A stretch of 16,773 bases of DNA from Penaeus vannamei (GCF_042767895.1 NC_091571.1:7865688-7882460); one strand, 5' to 3'. Shown: positions 1 through 10,316, counted from the first letter of the stretch. Made by a program: numbers and translations. The notes: a model not told the origin generated them from the letters alone.

Positions 1-204
1 AAGGATATAAACTTTTTTTTTCCTTTATACTTATAATGTTTACTTTTCGGAGTATCTCTACATTTGTACAAATACACGACGCATTCACAAAGACACGGAC
101 GCTCCCCCACCCCCACCCCGTTCCCCACACACACGCACACACCTCACAAACACATACAAAGGCACACATACGTGCTATAAACATGCGTGTGTGTTTTGCT
201 TGAA
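1..204. other. Non-coding leader with CA-rich patch
   Basis: AT-rich unique DNA to about position 110, then an imperfect CA-rich patch at 125-175 interrupted by G and T. No gene signal is seen. The patch looks like a decayed (CA)n microsatellite. Confidence 0.6.
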
Positions 205-384
205 CCTTTTTCTGTTTTCTTCTCTTCTCCTTTTCTTCCCCTCCCCTTTCTTATTCTTGTTCTTTTCTTCCCCTCATCTTTCCTCTCTCTTATTTTTTTC
301 TCCTTTTTTTCTTCTTCTCCTCCTCCTTCTCCTTCTCCTTCTTCTCCTCCTCCTCCTCCTCCTCCTTCTCCTTCTCCTCCTTTA
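205..384. repeat. Polypyrimidine tract with (CTT/CTC)n core
   Basis: Nearly pure C/T on the + strand. The core at about 310-382 is an interspersed CTT/CTC trinucleotide array. The overlapping reading frames here encode only Ser, Pro, Leu and Phe runs and are repeat translations, not genes. Confidence 0.85.
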
Positions 385-1273
<889 letters not shown>

Positions 1274-1773
1274 NNNNNNNNNNNNNNNNNNNNNNNNNNN
1301 NNNNNNNNNNNNNNNNNNNNNNNNNNNNNNNNNNNNNNNNNNNNNNNNNNNNNNNNNNNNNNNNNNNNNNNNNNNNNNNNNNNNNNNNNNNNNNNNNNNN
1401 NNNNNNNNNNNNNNNNNNNNNNNNNNNNNNNNNNNNNNNNNNNNNNNNNNNNNNNNNNNNNNNNNNNNNNNNNNNNNNNNNNNNNNNNNNNNNNNNNNNN
1501 NNNNNNNNNNNNNNNNNNNNNNNNNNNNNNNNNNNNNNNNNNNNNNNNNNNNNNNNNNNNNNNNNNNNNNNNNNNNNNNNNNNNNNNNNNNNNNNNNNNN
1601 NNNNNNNNNNNNNNNNNNNNNNNNNNNNNNNNNNNNNNNNNNNNNNNNNNNNNNNNNNNNNNNNNNNNNNNNNNNNNNNNNNNNNNNNNNNNNNNNNNNN
1701 NNNNNNNNNNNNNNNNNNNNNNNNNNNNNNNNNNNNNNNNNNNNNNNNNNNNNNNNNNNNNNNNNNNNNNNNN
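1274..1773. other. Assembly gap, exactly 500 N
   Basis: N runs from 1274 to 1773, exactly 500 bases, which is a typical fixed-size scaffold placeholder. The true distance is therefore probably unknown. Open frames crossing it (for example minus 749-1792 or plus 1212-1892) are artefacts of reading through N. Confidence 0.99.
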
Positions 1774-1896
1774 TGTTTTGTGTTGTGGCCACATGTTGGG
1801 AAATTCATTCCTATGTTAGCAGCTCATTCATTTGTAGGGGTGTGTTTATTGTGTACTTTTGTTTATTGTGTATGTCTGTTTCTTTTTCGTAACCAG
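1774..1896. other. T-rich unique spacer
   Basis: T/G-rich sequence directly right of the gap. No gene signal is seen. Confidence 0.5.
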
Positions 1897-1917
1897 GTGT
1901 GTGTGTGTGTGTGTGTG

Positions 1918-1953
<36 letters not shown>

Positions 1954-1972
1954 AGTTAGTTAGTCAGTCAGT
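1897..1972. repeat. Compound (GT)12(CTGT)8 microsatellite
   Basis: (GT)12 at 1897-1920 runs directly into (CTGT)8 at 1921-1953, then decays as AGTT/AGTC units to 1972. The shared GT phase suggests the tetramer arose by substitution within a GT array. Confidence 0.95.
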
Positions 1973-1983
1973 GTTTGCATGTT

Positions 1984-1985
<2 letters not shown>

Positions 1986-2032
<47 letters not shown>
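1986..2032. repeat. (TA)n dinucleotide microsatellite
   Basis: Perfect TA run of 47 bp. It is self-complementary and can form a cruciform. Confidence 0.97.
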
Positions 2033-2035
<3 letters not shown>

Positions 2036-2331
2036 CACAAGTATTTGTTGACATCTATATAAATTTGCAAAATATCACTGAACACCAAACAAGAAATAGG
2101 AGACGAGTGAACCGAAGCCTCCTTTGAAGCTCCGAGTTAATTTGTGATTCACAGTGCGAGATGAGTCATCGGGAATAGTAATTAAACAAAAGCGTGATTC
2201 AGGACCTCTTGTGGACTTCCCGCTGATAGCATGTCTCGGCGGAGGCTAGTTTTGAATATTTTTCATTATGATTGTGAAGGACGAAATGATCCTATGACGC
2301 GTCGGTTTGTTTTGTGGGGGTAACGTCCTGT
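2033..2331. promoter_or_regulatory. Candidate regulatory island 1
   Basis: Repeat-free island carrying a TCF/LEF-type CTTTGAA at 2122-2128, a palindromic AP-1/bZIP word ATGAGTCAT at 2161-2169 and a homeodomain core TAATTA at 2179-2184 within about 65 bp. No open frame above 60 codons is seen. The motif matches are direct. Enhancer function is inference and needs conservation evidence. Confidence 0.25.
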
Positions 2332-2389
2332 TTTTATTTATTTATTTATTTATTTATTTGAGAGAGAGAGAGTGAGGGAGGGAGGGAGG
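2332..2389. repeat. Compound (ATTT)n-(GA)n-(GGGA)n repeat
   Basis: (TTTA) units at 2332-2359 pass into (GA)6 at 2360-2372 and then GGGA units to 2389. Three motif classes are juxtaposed in under 60 bp. Confidence 0.9.
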
Positions 2390-2494
2390 TTATTTTTTTT
2401 CTTTATTGTGTGATCGTATTTTTAGGTGTGTTCAATAGGCCTATATGTAATAGGAGTGTTAGACAAGACTAGTTTATTGAATAGAGAGAAAATA

Positions 2495-2530
2495 ATAGAC
2501 ATACATGTAAATAGATAGACTTACATGTAG
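2495..2530. repeat. Short 20-bp-spaced direct repeat
   Basis: ATAGACATACATGTAA (2495-2510) is repeated as ATAGACTTACATGTAG (2515-2530), 14 of 16 identical. It is probably a small local duplication. Confidence 0.6.
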
Positions 2531-2860
2531 ACTCAGCTATGCAAATATTTGACCGCTGCGTTTCATAAAGTCTATTTTAACTTCCGCGTTTTGCTATTAC
2601 CCAAACGGACCTCGCAAGCTATTCTCCCGATAAGAGAGAATGAATCGTGAGAATCAATCATCCAAGAGTATAATTAAGCGCACTAATTGATGCGGCCTGC
2701 GGTAATTATGCCATTTAGACCCGATTTCCCTGGATATCTGAAGGTCTGGCGGTATTTCCGAGACCCGGCCTTGTTCCATCGGTTAGGGTGTGAGGGTGAC
2801 GTACCGCTACCTCATGACTCATGGCGGGAACTGGTTAATGACTCGAGCCTTCGTGGGGAG
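2531..2860. promoter_or_regulatory. Candidate regulatory island 2, homeodomain/POU/GATA words
   Basis: A dense set of developmental factor words: octamer ATGCAAAT (2539-2546), GATAAG (2629-2634), Exd/Pbx-like ATCAATCA (2653-2660), homeodomain cores TAATTA (2671-2676), TAATTG (2684-2689) and TAATTA (2703-2708), and palindromic AP-1 ATGACTCAT (2814-2822). Three homeodomain cores within 38 bp is the strongest cluster in the window. An 80-codon plus frame at 2687-2926 overlaps it, starts at TTG and resembles no family I know. I favour regulatory DNA over coding, at low confidence. Confidence 0.3.
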
Positions 2861-2927
2861 GCCCACGCACGCATGTACGCACACATACTCACAGGTACGT
2901 GCAGGCGGCGGGGAATACGGCTGTGAT

Positions 2928-2939
2928 GGGGGGGGGGGG
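2928..2939 (+). repeat. G12 homopolymer
   Basis: Twelve consecutive G, directly followed by a T-rich stretch and the (CT)n array. Confidence 0.95.
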
Positions 2940-3002
2940 TGATTGTGTTTGGGACTGGATTTTGTTTTGATTTTTTTCTCTATCTCTGTTTACTTTCCTC
3001 TT

Positions 3003-3239
<237 letters not shown>

Positions 3240-3469
3240 CCAGTAAAAGGCAGTAAAAACATGAGCACAGAAGATAACATATTCTTAATTAGACCTCAGT
3301 AATAAGTGAAGACGCATACCTATCGACTTCACTTCACTGAAAACTGAAGCGAACTGAGACTGACTCAGCGCAAGGGAACGGCCGACCATGAAGTAAAGTC
3401 AGTGTCATAGCGGCACCTCTGACTGACACGGAGGTGATGAAGGCCCAAGCGTGGCAGTGGAGGCCTTGG
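3240..3469. other. Unique spacer with ARE/MARE-like word
   Basis: Repeat-free. It holds TAATTA at 3286-3291 and TGACTCAGC at 3361-3369. The latter contains an AP-1 heptamer and also fits the TGACnnnGC core of antioxidant/Maf response elements. No gene is seen. Confidence 0.4.
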
Positions 3470-3806
3470 CACACTCTTCCCAGTCTTCCTTTCAGCCCGT
3501 CCTTCCTCTTCCTCCATGGTTTTGCCCTTTCGCCTTCTCCTCCCTCTCACCCTCGCTCCTTCTTCCTGTTTCGTGTCCGTCCCTTCCTCTTACCTTTCCC
3601 CTCCTTCACCTTTCCTTTCCTCCTCTTCCGCGACCTAAATATCCCTCTTAACCCTCCTTTCTGCGTGTTCCTTTTCCCTTCCCCTTCACTTTCCCATTTA
3701 CCTTTCTATTTCTCTTATCCTTCTTCCTTTCCTCTTCCACTTCCCTTTCCCCATACCCTTCCTCGTGCTCTTCCCTTTCTCCCTCCCGTCTCCCCCCCCC
3801 CCCCCC
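3470..3806. repeat. Degenerate polypyrimidine tract ending in C15
   Basis: Irregular CCTT/CTCC-rich sequence with scattered A/G, ending in fifteen consecutive C at 3792-3806. It reads open in several frames only because pyrimidine-rich DNA lacks stop codons. Confidence 0.85.
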
Positions 3807-4019
3807 AAGCCGAGGACATCCGTCTCCTCGGGTCGGGTCTTTCCTCGTGTTAACGCAAGCGAGCATCCGCGTGTTTCCAGGACAAACGAAGGTCAGATTA
3901 ACAAGAGACGGGGGGGGGAGCGGGGGGCCGTATCAAGGTACAAATTACGTGATCCAACGTTGATATCAGAGTAGCAATTAGCCCGAGACTGATAATTGTG
4001 ACCCGCTCGACCCAGCGCT
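3807..4019. other. Unique DNA flanking a CpG-dense segment
   Basis: Mixed composition with short G runs (G9 at 3910-3918, G6 at 3922-3927) and a homeodomain-like GCAATTAG near 3974-3981. No gene is recognised. Confidence 0.45.
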
Positions 4020-4265
4020 CCAGGTGCGTCCTCGTTTCCCAGTGGCGAGCGGTCGTCTCCGGTTTCGTTTCGTCGCTTCGCCGGGCTCCCGTCGCCGTCG
4101 CCGCTCCGGGAGAAGGGGCCTGGGCCATGAAGGGGCATCACGCGAGTCCTTAAAGCAATCCGGCGCCGTCAGGTGGAGGCTAATGCGACGGAGGAGGCCG
4201 GGAGGCGTCGGGGCGGAGGCCTAACGACGTCGGCCGCTGAGCGTTCGGGGCCGTTCCGTCGAGCG
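4020..4265. promoter_or_regulatory. CpG-dense segment, possible promoter or 5' exon
   Basis: By hand count about 38 CpG dinucleotides in 240 bp at roughly two-thirds G+C, above the number expected from base composition. Flanking DNA is much poorer in CpG. A donor-like CAG/GTGCGT word sits at its left edge (about 4020-4028). No TATA box or long distinctive ORF is seen. In many invertebrates such segments mark germline-unmethylated promoters or conserved exons. This one could equally be an isochore-like GC patch. Confidence 0.3.
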
Positions 4266-4480
4266 TAATGGGAGACAATGGTCGCTTAAGTGCAACTTTG
4301 AATAGTGACTGATTCCAGATGGCCATTTTAATTACCGCTTACCTTTTGCCCGCAGGTTCTATGGGCCGAGGAAATTGCAAAGGAAGAGATCGGCTAATAA
4401 CTGTGAGGCAAAGAATTTGATAATAGTATATATTTGCCGAGAAGGTTTTAATAATAACAGCGAAGGAGGGAGGCTAAGTG
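4266..4480. promoter_or_regulatory. Candidate regulatory island 3 next to CpG segment
   Basis: AT-rich unique DNA abutting the CpG segment. It holds SOX-like ACAATGG (4275-4281), NK2-type TTAAGTG (4286-4292), TCF-type CTTTGAA (4296-4302) and TAATTA (4329-4334), all within 60 bp. A pyrimidine stretch ending CCCGCAG at about 4349-4355 would suit a 3' splice acceptor. The plus frame after it stays open to a TGA at 4735-4737, but its product is unrecognised and turns into a Ser/Phe/Leu-rich pyrimidine translation. Regulatory use is inference. Confidence 0.25.
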
Positions 4481-5318
4481 TGTCCATAGCTTGCGAAGCC
4501 GCAGATTCGAGCCATGATGAGGATTTATGTCCCAGGGTTATGGATGCCCTCGAGAGACGGCGAGCTGCTCTTGTTTCGCCAGTTTCTGTTTTTTCTTTCT
4601 CTCTGTTTTCTTTCTGTCTTTTATTATTTTGCCTTCGTATGGGTTCGACTGGACGGTTCTTTCGGCGACACCACCCGCGTGTATGTATGACCCGAGGAGG
4701 GTTTTCGTTTGATTTCGGTAAAAAGAATCGGAAATGACGGTCTTTGTGGCTCGTGTGTCTCGTCTTTTGTTTTGTTATGTCAGGGTTGTCAATCACTGCG
4801 TCTTTTTTTTTTCTTTTCGAATGGCCATCGATTCAGCGCCCATTATTTTCATTCACACATTACAGATGACATTTCTCGCGTTCGATTTTATTTTGAAAGA
4901 CCCGCCGCCCACGTCCGACTCCGCGGGCGTGCGAGGAGCGAAGCATTACAGGATCCCCCTCCTATTTTCTTTCAAGCGAATGACCAAGGGAAGGGCGTCA
5001 AGGAAGAATTACTCATCGGGATTGATTATTATTTACACCGGCCGCGCTGTTAGTCGAAGAGAAGAAAATGGCTTGCGAGCGGCGGCCCTGACGAATATTT
5101 ATGAGTTGGAGGCATAACTCATTCGTTGACATGTAATATTCATCCTTGACTGATAATCTTTGTGTTCAGCACTTTACATAAATCACTTTGGTCTACCTCT
5201 AGTTCATGTGCCGAAAATGTATTTATTGAAAAGTACACATTGGCTTTGAAAGACGCATGACCCCCGCAGCAAAGGAAATAAGAAAATATTGCTCGTAAGT
5301 CCGTTAATGCAGTACACA
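4481..5318. other. Long unique stretch, no supported gene
   Basis: Mostly repeat-free DNA. Competing open frames on both strands (plus 4375-4737, 4709-5053, 4734-5117; minus 4359-4796) look like no known family and overlap one another, so none is called. A 7-bp inverted repeat ATGAGTT/AACTCAT (5101-5107 and 5116-5122, 8-nt loop) is present, and a third TCF-like CTTTGAA lies at 5244-5250. It could hold conserved non-coding DNA. Confidence 0.4.
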
Positions 5319-5329
5319 GGGGGGGGGGG
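5319..5329 (+). repeat. G11 homopolymer
   Basis: Eleven consecutive G in otherwise AT-rich unique DNA. Confidence 0.95.
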
Positions 5330-5870
5330 TGACTTTTGCCCGGTGGATATGAATACGTTTTTTTTTTAAATATATTTTTGTGCGTTCGTTAAAAAAGCAA
5401 TATGCATATATATGAATTGCCAAATTCTCCGATTAATCACCGTATGTTTCTCGAATCAGTGCATTAGATCAAATGAGAAAAAAAGAAAGAAATGTATTCG
5501 CTGACGATAGATGGAGTCGTGTATCATTCTTCACAATAACAGCCAATGGCGCTGGTCAGAGGCTCGGAACACACACACTGCCTTTATTAGCATGGCGTGC
5601 GCGTGGCGAATTTCATGCGGCGTCATTATTCGATTGCGAATTTGAAAGTTCGCGACAATAAAGCCATTCCCGAATGAAGCCGCGAGGCCCCGCTCGTAAA
5701 TTACGCCGCTTTATCGCTTGTTCCCGCGAAGTAAACAAAAAAGAAGAAAAAAAACAAGAAAGAGAATTAGAAAGAAAAAAAAAAATGAGTGTGGACTTGC
5801 GAAATCGGAGGGACGGAGGCAACGGAATGATTTGCGGGGCGATTTTGGTCGGTTATTTAGCACTCGTTCG
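5330..5870. other. Unique stretch with candidate regulatory words
   Basis: Repeat-free except an A-rich purine patch at about 5732-5785. It includes a palindromic homeodomain-like GATTAATC (5431-5438), a CCAAT word near 5543, and posterior-Hox/Cdx-like TTTATTAG and AATAAAG words near 5583 and 5656. Open frames are short and unrecognised. No gene is called. Confidence 0.35.
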
Positions 5871-5907
5871 CTCTCTCTCTCGCTCTCGTTCTCTCTCTCT
5901 TTTTTTG
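5871..5907. repeat. Short imperfect (CT)n tract
   Basis: CT units interrupted by CG steps, ending in a T7 run. Confidence 0.85.
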
Positions 5908-6060
5908 CCCCAATCGCGGCATTGTTCCAATCAGTTCCCCGGAATAGGGCATTGGGGCAGGACATAACTCCCGCCCTGATGGACTGGCCGCACTTCGCCA
6001 AAGACCCCAACGAGCCTCGCCACCGGGGATCCGCCGGAGGAAGGGAGCAGCGCGATTAAA
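5908..6060. other. Unique GC-rich spacer
   Basis: A GC-rich spacer with short open frames of no recognisable family. No gene is called. Confidence 0.4.
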
Positions 6061-6074
6061 AGAGAGAGAGAGAG
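6061..6074. repeat. (AG)7 microsatellite
   Basis: Seven perfect AG units. Confidence 0.95.
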
Positions 6075-6109
6075 TATGAGAGACAAATTTACGAGTCTTA
6101 GTTGTCGTT

Positions 6110-6133
6110 CGAGCGTTGCCTGGCAGACGCTCG
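6110..6133. repeat. Compact inverted repeat (hairpin)
   Basis: CGAGCGT (6110-6116) and ACGCTCG (6127-6133) are exact reverse complements. Inside, TGC pairs with GCA after a single bulged G at 6126, leaving a CTG loop. This gives 10 base pairs in 24 nt. There is no poly-T terminator tail. It is too short for a microRNA precursor. Confidence 0.6.
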
Positions 6134-6178
6134 CATTCAGGATGGGATACCAATTAGGGGTAATACACGCCGTTCGGA

Positions 6179-6369
<191 letters not shown>

Positions 6370-6439
6370 ATCTGGTTACAAAAAAGAAACAGACATAAAC
6401 GAAAATACATAATAAACACACCCCTACAAACGCGCACGC

Positions 6440-6475
6440 ACGCACTCACACACGCACTCACACACCCACTAACAC
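6440..6475. repeat. 12-bp tandem repeat, three copies
   Basis: ACGCACTCACAC at 6440-6451 and 6452-6463 is identical, followed by ACCCACTAACAC (6464-6475) with two changes. It is embedded in a CA-rich decayed tract at 6416-6480. Confidence 0.9.
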
Positions 6476-6480
6476 ACAAG

Positions 6481-6600
6481 CGTATGTGCGGATATAACAA
6501 GATTATATACATATGGATAGTCAAACAGTTATTATGAACAGAAGACCAGATACACGTTATTTGTTCGTGTGAAAATGCGTGCGTGTGTGAGAGGCAGCGT
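6481..6600. other. Short unique spacer
   Basis: AT-rich spacer turning TG-rich at its right end. No gene signal is seen. Confidence 0.4.
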
Positions 6601-6655
6601 GAGACAGCCAGCCAGACAGAGACAGACACAGCGACAAAGACAGCGAGAGAGAGAC
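6601..6655. repeat. Degenerate GACA/GAGA repeat
   Basis: Irregular GACAGACA, CAGC and GAGA units. It is a decayed tetranucleotide microsatellite. Confidence 0.75.
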
Positions 6656-6860
6656 GTACAGATGGCAAGTGAACCAACAAGACACTCTGCCCTTGCTAAT
6701 TATCGTAGCCCCTGACAACTAATCGACGTTGGGCGCACAATAGAAACATGGCGCGCCGATGGTTGACTGACACAAACCTTCGACTTCCTTACTTGGGGTC
6801 TCGGTCGACGCTGGAGGAAGGGTGGGAGGCGTGCGTTGCTTTGTTTGTCGTTTGGTCTCG
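6656..6860. other. Unique spacer with TAATTA
   Basis: Repeat-free DNA with TAATTA at 6697-6702 and a following AACTAATCGA homeodomain-like word. No gene is seen. Confidence 0.4.
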
Positions 6861-6904
6861 TTTGTTGGTGTGTTTTTTTGGGGGTCGTTCTTTGTTCTGT
6901 GTTG

Positions 6905-7560
<656 letters not shown>

Positions 7561-7884
7561 TAACAGTACAGGATACTCGGGTCCTCGTGCGGGTGTACGG
7601 CGGCGCCCTTCGAAGACGCCCCTAGACGACGCCCCGAGACGACTTCCCCTTCGGCAGTGTCACACTCCCCGAAGGAGGACGCCAAGGACGAACAGGTGGT
7701 GCTTTGGAAGGGCCAGCTGTTCAGAGGTGGCACAGCTGGAGGGGGTCTGTGGAAGAGGGTGATGAGGGAGGAGGTGGGGGGGGGGATGTACTCGTGTGTT
7801 AAATGCTGGTTGGTAGATGAGGATGCGTCAGTCATGCAAATGTGGATAGAATGTGAAGAAACTAAACGGATGAGAAAGTGTTGA
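7561..7884. other. Short open frames on both strands, uncertain coding
   Basis: GC-richer block open on both strands. The minus frame 7560-7835 (91 codons) starts at ATG and is Ser/Pro-rich. The plus frame 7657-7884 (75 codons) starts at GTG and is Glu/Lys/Met-rich. An acceptor-like CCTTCGGCAG ends at about 7657 on the plus strand. Neither product resembles a family I know, and the G10 run at 7776-7785 lies in both. Either could be a small exon, and most likely neither is. Confidence 0.15.
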
Positions 7885-7911
7885 GGAAATGCTGGAGTAA
7901 TCGAAAAAAGT

Positions 7912-8130
7912 TTTATGATTGTAGAAAACGTTTTTTTTTTCTTTTTTTAATTTCTTTTATTCTTTCTTGAGGAGGAAAGTAAAATGTGTCTCATTGCAAT
8001 GAATTTAGGAACTCCCTGCCTCTTTTTTCCTCCCCTGCCCCTTTTTTCTTTTTTTTCCCACTTCCTCTTAATTACTCAGACTTTTCCTTCTTCCTCCACC
8101 CTCGCTGCTCCCTCCTACCCTATAGTTTCG
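7912..8130. other. T/C-rich spacer
   Basis: T runs of 7 to 9 and CCT-rich sequence around a short mixed patch at 7968-8012. No gene signal is seen. Confidence 0.6.
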
Positions 8131-8315
8131 CTCTCTGTCTATGTATCCATCTATCTATCTCTCTGGATCTGTCTATCTTTTTATATCTGCCTGTGTTTTG
8201 TCTATCTATCTATCAGTCTACCTTTGTCTCTCTATCTATACCTATCTGTGTCATTATATCTGTGAATCTACTTACCTTTCTGTCAGTATATCTGTCTGTA
8301 GCTATCTATCCAGTT
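8131..8315. repeat. Degenerate TCTA/TCTG tetranucleotide array
   Basis: Many TCTA, TCTG and TCTC units, not in a uniform phase, with scattered substitutions. On the complementary strand it is a TAGA/CAGA array. It is an old, decaying tetranucleotide microsatellite. Confidence 0.85.
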
Positions 8316-8550
8316 ATTTTTATCATGCTTCGTCTTTCTTCCTTATTCTTTCCCATCCCTGTTTCTCAACCCTAACGTAAACACAATCCGCTAAAACTGG
8401 AAGTAAATACAACATGGTAAAAAAAAAGCCCAGACAATAAGCATAAAGTTGAAATGCACTCATTATATATGTTAACGAAGCCCCACTAAAAGTAAGGGAG
8501 TGACGGGGACTTCTCTACTACTCCGTGTTTCTTGTGGAGTGGGAGAAAGA
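8316..8550. other. Unique spacer
   Basis: A pyrimidine-rich left part, then unique AT-rich sequence at about 8372-8550. No gene or clear motif cluster is seen. Confidence 0.45.
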
Positions 8551-8617
8551 GAATGAGTATTTTTTCTCCTCTCTGTGTGTTTGTTTCTCTCTCTGTCTTG
8601 TCCTCTCTCTCTGTATG

Positions 8618-8707
<90 letters not shown>

Positions 8708-8760
8708 CTCTCTTTCTCTCTTTCTCTCTTTCTCTCTCTCTTCTCTTCTCTTCTCTCTCT

Positions 8761-8840
<80 letters not shown>

Positions 8841-9000
8841 CCCTCTCTCTGCCTCCCTCTCCCTCCCCCCTCCCCCCCTCTCTCTCTCTCCCACCCTCTC
8901 TCTCCCTCCCCCCCTCACTCTCCCTCCCCTCCTCTCTCCTCCCCCCTCTCCCTCTCCCTCTGCCTCTGCCTCTCCCTCTCCCTCTCCCTCTCACCTTGCA
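8551..9000. repeat. 450-bp polypyrimidine array
   Basis: The interval 8619-8836 is pure C/T for 218 nt: (CT)n, then CTTT/CTCTTT variants, TTCTC pentamers near 8740-8757, and (CT)n again. From 8838 it turns to CCCT-rich units, ending in CCCTCT hexamers with TGCCTC variants near 8960-8970. Frames here yield only Ser/Leu/Pro (or Arg/Glu in reverse) runs. Confidence 0.97.
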
Positions 9001-9240
9001 TGTGCCCGCTTACCAAGCCAACGCTAGCGCCAGCCCCAACTAAAAGGTCGAGATCCCGAGGAGGAAGGGGTGGCGGCGCTTCGCTTCCCCCTTCGCTGCG
9101 TATGCCTTTCCCCCTTTTATACTTAAGAAGGTAATTAGGCTGCCCACAACGGCTTAAAGTGGGAAGCAGAAGACCCCGAAAGGCCATTTTGCGGCAGACA
9201 TTCGTGCAATACTAATAACTTCATTATTTTTAATTGCCCC
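9001..9240. promoter_or_regulatory. Candidate regulatory island 5
   Basis: Repeat-free island between two microsatellites. It contains TAATTA at 9132-9137 next to a CTTAAG word and ends in a C-rich patch (about 9235-9285). No ORF of note is seen. It is called only as a place to test for conservation. Confidence 0.2.
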
Positions 9241-9313
9241 CAGCCACCCCCTTCACCCGGCCTCCACCCCCCCACCCGCACCTGGTTGGCTGGCGAGGCG
9301 CCGATCGCTGTGG

Positions 9314-9317
<4 letters not shown>

Positions 9318-9376
<59 letters not shown>
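9318..9376. repeat. (TG)n microsatellite
   Basis: Perfect TG run of 59 bp, followed by decayed TG-rich sequence to about 9460. Confidence 0.98.
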
Positions 9377-9377
<1 letters not shown>

Positions 9378-9460
9378 TGTGTGCATGGATATGTGCGTGT
9401 GCATGGGTGCGCAACATTTACATGCGTTACTGTACAGTCTATGCGGATGTGTGTGGGTGT

Positions 9461-9713
9461 CGAAAACTTGTCGTCTCTTAGTGACACGCATTGAGTTTTG
9501 AGTTAATGTCTCCCCCGTAACGGTGAGGATTTAGCAAACATTTTTATCGTCCGTTTTAATCACACCCTCGCCGCCCGTCTCGCGAAGGGTGCACCGAAGC
9601 TGTAAATTATCAAGCAATAACCGATCCTTAACAGAACGTGAAGGTGGGGGCCAACAGCCATAAATCTTGGCAATGAGGTGGATGAGAGATCTGATTGGAC
9701 TCTTTGGCTAAAT
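9461..9713. other. Unique island
   Basis: Repeat-free DNA with a posterior-Hox/Cdx-like CCATAAATC word near 9658 and a GTAAATTATC word near 9602. A minus open frame (9560-9910) runs through the G-rich tract and is not credible. No gene is called. Confidence 0.35.
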
Positions 9714-9736
9714 GGAGGAGGAAGAAGAAGAAGAAG
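9714..9736. repeat. (GGA/GAA)n trinucleotide tract
   Basis: Two GGA and then five or more GAA units on the + strand. Confidence 0.9.
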
Positions 9737-9791
9737 CAAAAAAAGAAAACGAAAATAGAAATTCACAATTAAACACCGATAATCAATGAAC

Positions 9792-9819
9792 GGGGGGAGG
9801 GGGGAGGGGGGGGGGAGGG
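9792..9819 (+). repeat. G-quadruplex-type tract G6-A-G6-A-G10-A-G3
   Basis: Four G runs of at least three separated by single A, the densest quadruplex-type motif in the unique DNA. Fold formation is expected from the pattern but not shown. Confidence 0.8.
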
Positions 9820-9928
9820 CGAAGGTGCGGTCTGGTAATTCGCACAGCTTGTTGATCATCGGCGAGTTGCTTTCCCGTGAAGCTTTTGTGCGAAGCTTCG
9901 AACTGGGCAATGAATCGTGTTTTGTTAG

Positions 9929-10095
9929 CGGTTTCTAAGGATTTTTTTCTCTCTCTTTTTGAATAGATATTGTTGTTTTTTTATGGTTTCTCGAGTTTTT
10001 TTTCTTTCTTTTTTAATGTATATTATTTTTTATGGTTTCTGAAGCATTTTTTTTTTCTTTCTTTAAATGCAGTTATTTTATGGTTTCCTAATTAT
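9929..10095. repeat. Decayed tandem repeat, period about 49-55 bp
   Basis: The word GGTTTCT/C recurs at 9930, 9985, 10034 and 10082 (spacing 55, 49, 48), each followed by a T-rich run with CTTTCT and, in the first copies, an AATRKATATT-like tail. That makes about three and a partial diverged copies. The plus frame across it is Phe-rich and is repeat translation. Confidence 0.75.
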
Positions 10096-10316
10096 TCATT
10101 TTGGGGGTTCACGTGCCGGGTTTGTTGTTACGAGAAATATTGGCTATCGTTTGTTATATTTCTTGGAACTATTTTCTTTTGTGATTGATATTATATTTAT
10201 TGAGGTTACTTTTGTTCTCGTGTTTATAAGGTTTAGTATTGTTGAACGTGAGTAACTTAGCGTTGCCTTTGTGTTTTTACTGCTGCTATTTTTGTGTCTT
10301 TTCCCATAATTATCCT

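Noticed and set aside
2687..2926. 80-codon plus frame as a small gene
   Set aside because: It starts at TTG, has no recognisable domain and overlaps the densest motif cluster. Length alone is not significant.
4640..4652. tRNA B-box-like GGTTCGACTGG
   Set aside because: No matching A box upstream and no cloverleaf can be drawn, because the upstream sequence is T/C-rich.
4375..4737. Plus frame after an acceptor-like CCCGCAG as an exon
   Set aside because: The product is unrecognised, the second half is a pyrimidine-driven Ser/Phe/Leu run, and a minus frame of similar length overlaps it.
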